Positions 1-12,200 of a stretch of DNA of 64,000 nucleotides are shown piece after piece. Source of the DNA: Erythrocercus mccallii (taxonomy: Eukaryota; Chordata; Aves; Passeriformes; Dicruridae). The translations under genes were made by a program, and so were the position numbers. The DNA is taken from NCBI GenBank assembly GCA_013397435.1, contig VZRG01000883.1, forward strand, positions 209,531 to 273,530. Direction: 5' to 3'. The first letter of the stretch is position 1, and every line of letters begins with the position of its first letter. Below the pieces are notes generated by a model. The model was not told where the DNA came from. It did not search any database and was given only the letters and a program-made list of their open reading frames with translations.

Positions 1-1740
1 TCCACGGACCTGCCCCTGAACCTTGTGCTCCCAGCCTGTGCTGCACTCCTGGATTTGTTTTCCCAGGTGTAAGACCTTACACTTGTCCTTGCTGAATTTC
101 AAAAAGTTCTTCTTTGCCCACTGTTCCAGCCTACACAGGTTTTCCTGCAGGGTGGCTCTCCCTTCCAAAATGTTCACTTGATTTTAAGTGCTCTGGATGA
201 CCGCTTATGAAGACATGAAACAGCGTTGAGCCCAACACCAGTCCCACTTGTGCCAGGTTGCCAGTTGGAAAAGGAGCCATTTACCCCCACTCTGGCTGCT
301 GCCTGTTGGTCAGGTTCCCAGCCACTGCACAGGCAGCTTGTCCAGACTGTTACACAACACCTTCACCAGGAGGCTGTGGGAGTTCACAGAGAAAGCCTTG
401 GAGAAACACAGGCAGACAACGTCCACGGCTTGCCCCACATCAACCAAGCAGGTTACTTTGCTGTATAAAGCAATCAGGTTTGTCAAGTGCAACCTGGCCT
501 TGGTGAAACTGTGCTGGCATTTCACAATCACCTGGTTCATCTGACTTGCAATGAATCCTCCCAGAAGGGTCTGTGTCATAACTTTTCCAGGGTCTATTAT
601 TTCCTGGGTCCTCTTTTAAGCCCATCTTGCAGATGAGGGTAACATTAACCTTCTTTCAGTCTTCTGGGTTGTCTCCCGATTGCCACAACTTCTCAAGGAT
701 TATGGAGAACAGCCTCACAATGACCCCAGACCGTTCTCCAATACTCTTGAGTGGATATTTTAAGATCCTATCGATTTGCAGGAGCCAAGTTCCTGTAGTA
801 GCCCACACAGCAATTTTTCCTTCACTGACAGCGGGTCTGTCTGCATCAACACGGACTTTTGCTTCCAGCATCTGGGGCCCAACTGTGCTGGTGACAACAG
901 AGGTCAAGGAAGTGTTGAGAACTTCTGCCTTTTCAGTGCTGTTGGTGACTAATTCACCTCTCCCATTTAACACTGGGCAGCTAGTTTCCTTCTGCTTCTG
1001 CTTGTTGTTTATATACTCAAAGACCACTTTCTTGTAGTTTCTGACAGCTCTTGCCAATTTCAATTCAAGCTGAGTCTTTGCTTTTCTAATGGTATCTCAT
1101 GCCCTGGCAATGTTCTCGTGGTTTTCAACAGATTTGTAATTCCTTTCCCATTTCTGGTATGCCTCTCTTTTTGGCCCTGAACAGACTCAGAAATTCACAT
1201 TTAAACCAAGAGAACTTCATGTTCCACCTACTTCCCTTCCTTTTGAAGAGGATGTACTGGTTTTATGCTTTTATGAGAGCAATCCTGAAAAACTCACAGC
1301 AGTCACTAGCTCCTTTATTCTCTGTGAAAGCTTCCCCTTCAATTGAGCTCTGAGCCAGCTGCAGCTTGCTCTTCTAAAATCTAAAACCTCTGCTTTAGTA
1401 CTACCCTTCAGAGTGCACAGGCAGACCCCAAACTCTACAATATTGCTTGGAGATGACTCTTTTAACCTTGACCCAGAGGCACTTGATAGGGCTTCTACAG
1501 TCACTGTAGTGACTTCTATACATTTGAGGTTTTCCTTAACTTAAAGTGCAAGTCCCCCTCCTCGTCTTCCCTGACCCTCTTTACAAAACAGCCTATAGCC
1601 ATCCATCATATTCCTCCAGCCATGGGAGTTGTCCTATCATGTTTCAGTTACTCCTGTGATACCCTAACTTTCTAACTGGGTGGTGAGTTCCTAGTGTTTA
1701 TTCTCCAGGCTCTGCACATTTGTATAAATACACGAGGTGC
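1..1740 (-). mobile_element. CR1 LINE, degenerate ORF2 (endonuclease plus reverse transcriptase), runs off the left edge
   Basis: Minus-strand frames reproduce CR1 ORF2 piecewise. About 1060-650 gives a segment with YINNKQKQKE, LLNGRGELVT-like and SIILEKLWQSG, which precedes the polymerase core. About 625-440 gives KEDPGNNRP. About 579-310 gives LTNLIALY and a DVVCLCFSKAF version of the polymerase motif. About 1504-1271 keeps VLDFRRA from the endonuclease-polymerase linker. About 1730-1620 resembles the start of the endonuclease. Stops and frame breaks occur throughout, so the copy is dead. It lies in PRUNE2 intron 6 in the same orientation as the gene. The upper boundary is approximate, and sequence to about 2090 may also belong to it. 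Confidence 0.85.
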
Positions 1741-4700
1741 CAGGTCCTGTTCTTATCTTGGGAAGAAGCTAAGGAACAGTTGTCACTGCTCTGATTGACC
1801 TGGCTTATTTCCCAGTTGGCTGCAATGGCAGCCACTTAAAACCACCACTTAAATGGTTCTCCTCACCAGATTCCTTTCATATCTTTAGAGAGAAGTCACT
1901 ATAGAGAATTCAGCTTGGCTGTCTAACCTCTCCACACCTTGGATTGCACTCATTACAACTGGGGTACTTTGGCTGACCTGAGGCATCCACTTGCCAGCTT
2001 CTGTCCTCCAGAAGACAGCAGTCTGATGTTTAAGCAGGAGTGTGGTATTTACATTAATGCATATGTGGCTGCACCACTCAGTCATATGAGGTTATGACTT
2101 TAGCCTCTTAATACTTCTGAAAAAGCAAATGAAAGTATGTTTAAGCTTTATGTACTATACATGTTATAAATTTTCCTAAGGCAGACATCAGACTCTGACA
2201 TTGTAAGACCTTAATTAAAGTTGATTTATTTACAAATGGTATGTTTTCAACTCTCAGAAATGATGTATTTAATGTTTTATTTTTAAACACAATTAAAAAA
2301 TAATATATAAATATATACATACTGCAAATGTAATACAGATAACAAATTCATTTAAGCCCATTTATGCACATTAGTGACACACCATGTGGCAGAAAGACTA
2401 GGACTACAAGAAGACCCCGTGGCGATTTATTTTATATTAAATCCCTAATGGCCTCTCCTCATATTTGCAAAAATATGCACAAAAGTCCAGACTATGCAGC
2501 CATTGAAATGAATGGTTATTTATTTGCTAAATGAGAACCCTATGTTTAATGTTCCTTAGACATAAGGTAGTCTGCAAAAGTTGCATTCCTACAGCTCTAT
2601 ACATCATTTATTTTACATACCCTAACTTCTCACAACAGGCATCAGAAAAATACTTTTGAACCATATTGCTATTGTAAGTTGCTGAGAATTTTTGTTTCCA
2701 ATTCTATTACTGGAAGATTAAATGCTAACATGTTTACTCGGGGTTTGCTTCTTGTTTTGTTTTTTAAAAAACACATTTTGTTTAAAAAACAAATTCATGA
2801 ACCAATCTGCCATTTAAAAAACATTTATATTTATACTAAGAGAAAAAAAGCTCCCAAATACACAATATATATACATAATTATAGACAGACAACAAAAGTT
2901 CAAATCTTCAAAGACACATGTTGTAGTCTCACTTATCTGGGTGTAATGGTCTACCTAGCACTTGTTTGACATGCTTCAACAAATACAGAGGTTCTTTATT
3001 TGCTCTACAGAAGTATTAAAATCATCACTTTTCAAAATGCAGAAATAAAATTGTCCAAATTAGTGAAATAGTGCCATTTCTTACTAATACTAAAAAATAG
3101 CTTTAAAATTAAACTGTATTTCCAATATAAGACTATTTTTTCATAGGAAAATGATAAATCATGCACCCAAACACTTCTATATTTCTTAAATTACTGTTGC
3201 TCGAACTGTCACTAAAAGTTCCTCTGAGGCATAAAGCCACAAAGGGGGAAGTGGTTACTAGAAACAGAACTTCCTATTGGTACCACTCCCAACTCATTTG
3301 AACTACGGAGGCTACCTAAGGACAGTCACACTTCCCATGGCAGTATGAACTTGCAGGTCACTTTCTTGAGGAAACAACACTGGTGACAGAGCCTCCACTG
3401 AGGCTCTGACATGCTCTCTAAGCCTTTAGAAGTGGGATACAACCTGGAAACTGTCTTTATGAAGTATGTGGATGCCATGACCAGAGGCATGAACCTTCAG
3501 AACACACTCCCTTGTCTGTTACAGTCAGTAGCAGAAAACCATAGAACTTGTTTTTAACTGACTAACCTGCTTCCTCAGGTGGTAATTGATTTTCTATAAT
3601 TTTAAGTTCTGTGAGTAGTTAGAATAAATTTTCATGGACCAATGAATAAAAGACTTAGTCCAAGAAGCATATTATTAATCTACGTTATAATGAGCCATTT
3701 CAACTGAACTGAACATTCATGAAACCTGGATTGTTCTCCCTACACTTAAAAAAGCAGAGAACAGAGTTTGCTTTACAACAGAAGTATTAATTTCTCAGGA
3801 AGAAAATTACTTTCCCACAAAGTCACATTGAGAAGACATTTCTCATTTCAAAGGGAATTCCAGCAGAGAAGCAGCAAAAGATACTCTAAGGGTATAACAA
3901 AATGTAACAGAAATTAACTGTAACACATGCACTGAATTTTGCTACAATATCTTATTTGTAATCATTATTAGGACTTGGAGAAACTGTCTAGCAAAGGCAA
4001 CAAAAATAACTGTGATCTGGGAAGTATCTCTTCTATTTTGTTGTTCTCTTCAAAAATAAAGTGGTTATGTATGTAAAGTTCAGGCAGCAGTCACTGGTGA
4101 CACAGGTCTGATTTTAACTTACAGCTTTAATGCCACCTAGATCCAGGAAGGCCAGATCCAAAGGTGGTTACCTCAAGAAATGCAAAGCTGCATACAGACT
4201 CTTCAAGAAACCTAAACACACTCACACAAAACAACTGCCCTGTAGAAAGCATGTTAATGGAAGATACTTTTGCATATTTGTTGATTATTAAGAGAAAAAA
4301 GTGACCTTGTGGTACTTCTGAAGAAGCAAAAACACAAACACACTAGAGATTCAACACCCATTGCCAAGCCTGTTCTTCTCGTTTCCTTAATATTTATTCA
4401 GGTAATGTCTCTGGAGCACTTTGAGGATAAATAACAAACTATTATTGCTGAGAAAATCATGAATTCATTAAAGTTTGTGTATTCTGAGTTCATAACAGAA
4501 TTCTAAACTGAATAGACAGGTCTGGCCAGTTTTGTCATTAATTTTCTTATACGTATTGTGCTTCTGACACTGGGTAAAGTAACTACATGTGACCTCTCTT
4601 GCTAATGAAACTGAGTAAAAAAAATCTTTTGCTGGCCAAGCACCAAAAATGAGGGTGTTCAGGAAACACTTCAACAAAGAGCAGTAACGCAGCAAATGCA

Positions 4701-6196
4701 AAACTCATCTCCATCCCAATAACTTTGCAAACATTATAGCTAGGGAAAAAAAAGCCGTTACACCCCTGAAAAGTTAGTCCTTTCTGGCACAAACTATTCA
4801 CAGCAGAAAAACAGACAGCAATAAAGCAAAGGAGGGTACCTGTGACTTCTAGAAAGAAATCCCATCAGAAATACAAGTAAAAAAATTACTTAACAGACTG
4901 GCACTAAAAATAATCTATCATTTGTAGTAAAATCTGTTTGGTTTGACTTAGAGGCAAACAAATCTCTTCTCTCCAAAATGACCACTCACTATGTAAGAAA
5001 AACAATTATGAAACATTCACTGCTTGAAGAGAAGATCTTAACACTTCTTGGCCAAGGTAAGTCAGCATCATATGTTACACTTCACTGAAAAAAGGTTAAA
5101 ATTTTGCCTGCTTTGAGAACTAGGAACATCTACTCTTGACAAAGTCAAATTGTGGGATCCAGCCAAAAGGAAGACAACTTCTGAGTTACAATTAATTTGA
5201 GCATATAGAGTTGCAAAGACAAGGTCAGCTGGAGCTTAGACCTGTGGAGTGCAAGGTCTGTATTCTACATAGTTACTAAACATGATTTAATGCAAAATAA
5301 ACAAAAAGAAAATGCAATGCTAAAGCTAGCTCCTAATTAGCTCCTAGCTCTATCCACCATTAACTGAAACTGACAGAGTAAAAGAAAGATTTAAAACAAA
5401 AGAAGATGAGGATTTTATGAAGAACCTGATAAAATCCCATTTTCTCTTCTGGGGCTCAATCTTACAATACTCTTTCTCCAACCCCTTTCTGCCTAACCTC
5501 AGAGAAATTGTTAGGATAAAATTATGGTTCATAAAGCAGTGCTGTTTTGGTGATAAAGATTGCTTAATATTGAAACAACAAATTGATTTGATTCTTTTTA
5601 GTAGCATTTGACATAAAAAAAAGGTTTGATTTAGTACAAAAGTACATGAAAATTTCTTCTACATTTAAAATACTTTTGTATAGGTGACTTTCATGCGAAT
5701 GAAGAGACTGAAAATTACAAATACATACTGTATAAAGATGTTTTTGTTATTGGTATTTTCTTCAGACCACTTAGGTTTATTACTAATCAATATGCCAGTA
5801 TGCAAACTTCAATCAGAAATAATAGTGTCATGTCATACTTGTTCAGTGATCTAAGCATTCATATTTTAAAAATATTTTTCCATAATATCCAGCAACATGT
5901 AACTCTCCTTCAGATCAAGGTAGAAAGCTCACATCTTCAATTCACCCAAAGGTTCCAATTTGTTTATGCCACTATTTTTAACACACCATGGTACAATCTA
6001 AAGGGAGGGAACAAGCATAACATCATAATGTAAGTCACATAACAAATAGTTACTACTTCTCTCAAAGTTAATTAAATCACTGAAAATTCGGCTCATACTG
6101 AAAAAAAATTGAGAAAATAACTTGTTCACAATCTGTTTTAAAGAACCATTTCCATATGCAATAAGGCTGTTAAACGTGTTTTAAGTTTCCTCTTAC
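1741..6196 (-). other. PRUNE2 intron 6 (5' part), no gene recognised
   Basis: AT-rich, with no open frame resembling PRUNE2 or any other protein I recognise. In human the non-coding RNA gene PCA3 lies in intron 6 of PRUNE2 on the opposite strand. I see nothing here that can be equated with it, and non-coding RNAs of that kind are rarely recognisable between birds and mammals. Short oligo-A and oligo-T runs are the only simple sequence. Confidence 0.7.
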
Positions 6197-6291
6197 CTCC
6201 AGTGTCATGTACACAGTGCTAATTGCTACTTTGATTTCTCCATCTGAAATCTCCTTGAGATCCTTGAGCATAACCTCCTCAATATTCACAC
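6197..6291 (-). CDS. PRUNE2: PRUNE2 coding exon 6
   Basis: 95 nt, entered with two bases that complete GGT (Gly) and leaving on a complete codon. The acceptor is AAACAG at 6297-6292 and the donor GTAAGA from 6196. The product is VNIEEVMLKDLKEISDGEIK followed by VAISTVYMTLE, matching the start of the DHHA2-like region. The next expected exon was not found between here and the left edge, so it should lie further left. The exon is too short to stand out as an open frame and was located by splice sites and similarity. Confidence 0.95.
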
Positions 6292-9200
6292 CTGTTTAAG
6301 AAAATAAATAAATTTCCATATATACAATTATCTTCAGCTGACAGATGCATCAACATAAATTAAAAACACAGCTTAGGCCTTAATGTTGAAACCTTCTTTC
6401 TGTATTTCAGGACACCATATGAAAATATTATCACTAAAATTAATATTTCAATGCTTCATGTTTCTAGAGGGACTTTTTAAGAAAGGAAAATATTTAAGGG
6501 AGCATACAAGTATGAAGAATCAAGTCTCCCGCAGTACCTGTGCTCCTGTGTGAACACTTAATTTTTTTAAGTGAACATACTTCCAGCTGATGATAAATGT
6601 ATAGCTAGACAATTTCTATGGTCTAATAGGAAATCAAAAATATAAAATTACTTCTAAAGTAAGTGATATATTGAAAAGCACCTGTGGACTATGCTGTTTG
6701 TGGCGGTACTATGGTGTTTATGAAATATTCAAAAGCAGAGCACTTAAGATATTCTGTAAACACAGTCATTCAACTTTTCTGACCTTCTTCACAAACTGAT
6801 AACACCAATGGATTTTTCTTATGTACATCAAATCACGCATAAACTAAGTATATGTTTATGTACCATCCAAACATTATCATCAGAAACAACAACATAAAAC
6901 AAGAATTGCAACCAGACATATTGGTATGTTTAAGCACAGTGTATTGAAAATCCAGGTAACTGAGTTTCCCTCATTGGACATGTTTGTCTAAAATTCTGAA
7001 AAGATTCTCAAAATAAATACATATTATGTAGAGGAATCACATCACATGATTTCAACATAGACATGATAGCCAAATGTCTGTGTAAAGAATGCTATAAGCC
7101 ACCCATCTTAATGAAGGGCAACAACTAAAATGTCCACCAACCTTTAAGGCATAGCAGTTTAACATCCACCATGTGTTTTTATGAATGATTTTCAAGAGGA
7201 AAGTAAATACCAAGATGAGTCAAAGAAATTAATCCTTTGATTACTGTTCCTGTATAGAGTCCAGCTACTGCAGTCAATCTAATGATAAGACAAATATTAA
7301 CACAGCCATCATTTAAAAAATTTTGTATGTAACCTATAGACTTTCTGAGGGGCTGCAATCTATTGTGCCACAAATAACAAATGAATTCAGGCCAACAAAT
7401 CATTATTTCTGCCAGAAACTGAGATTTTTTTTTTTTTTTTTTGCTAAATTGTCCTAATATTGCCTCAAATAACAGGTAAATACAGTGAAATACTCAGCAG
7501 AGGTTACATCCTTCAAGAGGCTCCTGAAACTCAGCAGTATCCTACTGACAGCAATGTCACATGCAATATATGCATATATCATACAAATATACACTAGTTA
7601 CATATCTTGTAACACACAGAAAACAGGAACGATAAGCCAAAAAAACCCCAAACCTGAGTGCATGACAGTGCTCTCCCTAGGCCTCATGTGACATATAAAT
7701 CACTGACAACCAGTACCATGCAGACTAAACCCACTACATATACTTGTCCAAGTTTTGCATTCGATATTACAGAAAACTTCATGACAAACAGTACAAAACC
7801 GCTGTCCCTGGCAACTGGCAGAACTAAGAACTGACTTCCATAAAAGCCACTTTCACTGCCACTTTCCAATCTAGACTGCATACAGTCCATTCCTGAACTA
7901 TGACTACTTGAGTGGAAGAACTTAAGAGAATTCATGTGAGCATTTATAGACCTGAACTAAATTACCTTGTAATTTCACTGAAAGAAAAAGCAAAGGAAGC
8001 AGCACCTCGAATTCTGTCCTTATCTACCAGACAGGGCAGCTGTCTCAGGCTGATGGTCTGAATTTCAATAACTACTTTCTGCATATGAGCAGATAGAGAA
8101 TAAAAAAAGACCCTGAGTCTGCATTGACCCTGTGCTTACCTGATATATCTAACAGAGAAATAGCCCTAGGAATTTAATACACACTCTTTGGTAAGAACTT
8201 GGTAGCAAATGCCAGTAAAAAAATATAAGAGTTACTGCAACAATAACTTCTTCAGGCTTTCACAGCATCTCTTCAAAAGCCTAAAACTAAATTTTGAGTT
8301 CAAACATTGCCACTTTAGATCACTGAATATTTCCATTTGGTATTTCTAACAGAAGAAAGGAAAAGAATTTCAACTTTCCTGCTGTTTCCTTAATCTGAGT
8401 CTGATGTCAAATCCACTTCACCTGTACACAGCCCTTAGTAAATCTGGGTCATAAAACAAAATGTACTTCCACACCACAAAGGCAATTGCATGGGCTGAGA
8501 CATTTTTATGTCTATGTGAATCAAGAAAAATTCTTAGTAAGCATACACCTGTAAAAACAATATATAAAATAAATTGCTAACTTTATCTGTAAAAACAATT
8601 CAAGATTACTTATGAGCTAAGTAGTTCCTCAAAAGAAATCACAATTCCATGATTTAGAATGTAAGCAACTTAATTTAAAACTAATATACATTTAACAGTC
8701 AATGAAGATAGCACCCTGCATCTATTTTCACCACACACAATAAAACGTATTCTGATACAGTTACACAAATAAATTTGTAACAGGTTTGAAAAATGGAAGG
8801 AAGTTGCACTACCTTGAGCATTGAACTGAGTTTCCTGGAGAACAGAGATAATTTCCTCTCGTGGGGGAAGATCTGGAAACTTTTCCTCCAAAACTGACAG
8901 TACTTTCTCCTGCTGCTCTGTCATTCTGTCAGCTTCCAAAGACATGCACTTGAAGAGAATGCTCCCTGAAACATTGAAAGACAAAAAATCAATGCCTCCT
9001 GTAAAGATCAAAGAGGTACTACAGAAACAAGGAGTTTTACTGTATTGCTTCCCAAGCTTGTTCCTTCTTGGAGGTTCTTTCCACTGAGAGTTCACTGAAT
9101 TCACACGGAAACATCCTCCTAACATGAAGCTCCTAAATCAGAACTGGCTGCCTCTTAGAGCTAACTGGCTGGTCCCAGTGCTACCAAGGTGTGCAGCATG

Positions 9201-12200
9201 TTTCCGTAAACTATCACAGCTGTGTGGCACAGCCAGCAGCGGCTGATGGCACACCAGGGTATACCCTCCACTCTCCAGGCATTAGACCATGTGCTGGTGT
9301 GTTTTGAAACATAAATCCACACTGTCAACCTTCCTTCTACTGCATGAAAATCATGTATTCTGATTCAGATTGATATTTCTAAATTTAGGTACACAACATT
9401 ACAAGCAGATTTCAGATTTCTACAGGTAAATAACTGATACATAAAGTACCCAGATATCTATACCCATTATCAAGGCCTGTTTTTCAGTCCCCTTAACAGG
9501 AGGAAAGTTTCTCAACCAGCAGCTTCCATGATAATTCATCTAAAAATAGCCCTTGTTGTTCAACTCCATAGCAAATAACAGTGCTTGTGCTACATATATA
9601 CTCTTGAGATATATTCTATAGCTTGGAAAGAGTGGTGACCAGCATGCGTGAGACACCACAACATGCATTCAGTCAGCACAGTGCTGCATCTGGACAAATG
9701 GCAGCTCAGGGACCAGGTTGCAGGAAGTATTTTAGCAACAGCAATTTTCTGCTTTTTTTCCTCCTCCAGAAACAGAAAGGGAAATTGCTCATGCACACAC
9801 AAAGGAAATTAAGACTCCAGCAGAAAGTGCTGGATCTACAGTGTGCTCAAAGCCATCACACCTGATGCAGGGAGGCTGCAGCATACCCATGAAGCCCTCC
9901 AGCAGCATTAGGATGAATTAGGCAGTCTGTCCATCTGCACAGAACCTCAGATACACAATGCATGAAACCTTTACCACAGCTTTGTGTGCTTCAGGGAATG
10001 GAATATTTGAGTAGGACCAAGAAGAGGAAACCCTAATACAAACATACAGAAAAATGCAGAGCAAGAGGTGTGAGTTGTATATCCACCCAAGCTCACCAGT
10101 TTGGAAGCCAACATGATCTAACCTTCACTCACTTCACTCACAGACAGACACCTTAGAAAGCTTTTTAAAAGCTGGTTTTGTCACTAGTCACACCAATACT
10201 GCAGTGCTTGCAATTGATAACCTTTCTACTAGGATGAACGCCAGAAAAGGATCATTCTCAAATTACTAGGGTGCCAACAAGCACTAACATCAACATTTAC
10301 TCATCCTTTAATATTATGATCATATTTCAAAACTGTTCTCATCACCAGGAAAGAAAGGCATACCTCCCCCAGGCATCTTCAGCATTCCTGTGGGGTTAAG
10401 GCTCCTGGTAGTTTAGAAAATAGTTCACTTAAGTTACTTTTGCTTGACTAAAGTTCAGTAGTCCATTTAGTCATGTGCTATCTTATAAATACGTGCTGTA
10501 AAAGCAATACATGGTCTCAAAAATCTCCTGCAGATTTTACTGAGTGTTGGTGTGACTCCCCAGGGTTTCTGAAAGCATAATGGTGGCTGCTGTCTGCTTA
10601 CAGGCAGAGGAAAAATATATAATAGGCAATACAAGATTCAATATTATTTCTTGCCTACATCACACTTTACTACATTATTTTTCTGAAGAGGTCACTAGAA
10701 AGGCTCTTAAAAATGTGCATTTTATTATTTTTTTGCAAAACAGTTTGGAAGTAAAGCATTAGTTTTGCCAAAAGCAATCGCTGTGCATTAATATTAAACA
10801 TGATCTAATGAAGGCAGAAGTCGTTTTGGGAAAACATTAAGAACAGCACAAGCATCTCCTGAATTATAAGTTTATGGCTGAGAGAAAGAGTACAATGAAA
10901 ATACAGGCATTTCTCCTGTCAAGGTTGTGTTCCACAACCTGTAAAAATAAAGGACAGGGAAAAGGGGAAAATCAACAGTCCCTTATGGAAAATATGAAAG
11001 TATGCTTCAACACTCCTCACACCCCCGTCCCCCCCATGATCACCCCAAAAAAACCAACTGCAAACCAGAATTGTAAATATATCCGAGTAAATATTCTTTA
11101 TTGTAAGTAACAGGAATGCAATGAAGGTGGAATAAAATGTAACTGAGGAAAAGAGAGGAGGAGCAATGCCTCCAAAAAAACTTGCTTCCATATATTAAAA
11201 AGTGTTAGCCCAAGTAAGCGCAGTGTTTGGTGCAGGTCAAAATGATCCTTTCTTCTTGGCATATATATTAAGGATGCATCAACGCGGGAGCATGTGAATC
11301 ATCTGATTAATGTACATGACAGTACAAAAAAAAATACTGGCCTAATTCCCAAAGTCCTTAAAAGGGTATTTCTTAACATTTGTCTGGGTGGCTAGAATAA
11401 CAAACTGATATTCTCTACTGAAAGTCAGACTACCCCAACAGGGTATGAAAAGGCCTCAACTACACAGCTCATCACTAGCAAAAGCAGATTCACATTTAAA
11501 AAATTGCTGATGCTCTTGCTGGAAATCTGTCTATATTTACATGTTGTGGTTTGCACCTTGTGGCATCCTTCAAGACCTTATACAAATAAACATAAGGAGG
11601 CATTTTTGAGAGCGCATTGACCCAAGATACCTGACAGAGAATGCTTGGAATAACATCCTTGCCAGCTGGCTGCAACAGAGAATGTAATGATTCAGCAGTT
11701 TAATGGATCTTGAGTTTGGCAACAGTCCCCTCATAAACATCTCTTGGGAAATAAAATAATACAGGGCCAGGACTCTGGCAGGTTCTGTAATTGTTTGCTT
11801 TTGGCACAAATCCAGGGACAGCACAAGCTCTAACTTAAACCAAGTATGGCTGTACAACACTGATTCTCCAAGCAGGCTCTACTCAAAAGCCCAAGGGTAG
11901 AATTAGCTTATATAACGTCTGAAAAGGAGACAAAGATACCAGAAAAGCATTCACCTAAGAAAAAAAAATCTTTACATATAAAAATGCCTAAATCAATAAT
12001 TCTCAGTTTCACAGGAAATGTCTTTTTGCTTGATTTTTTTTTAACATAGATAAGCAGGTGAAGTTTGCTCAAAAGTAAAATTTATATATATAAACATCTG
12101 CCTTTTTATTAAAGTTTAAAAATTGCTAACAGACTTTAAGAAAAAAGAAGTGGGAATAAAACAGCCACCCCTCCTTCCATGACACATGGTCCCTTTCTCC

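Noticed and set aside
627..1037. Plus-strand open frame of 136 codons
   Set aside because: It is the antisense of the CR1 reverse-transcriptase ORF on the minus strand.
8670..9125. Minus-strand frame extending well beyond PRUNE2 exon 5 on both sides
   Set aside because: Family similarity stops exactly at the AG acceptor and GT donor. The extensions are intron read-through.
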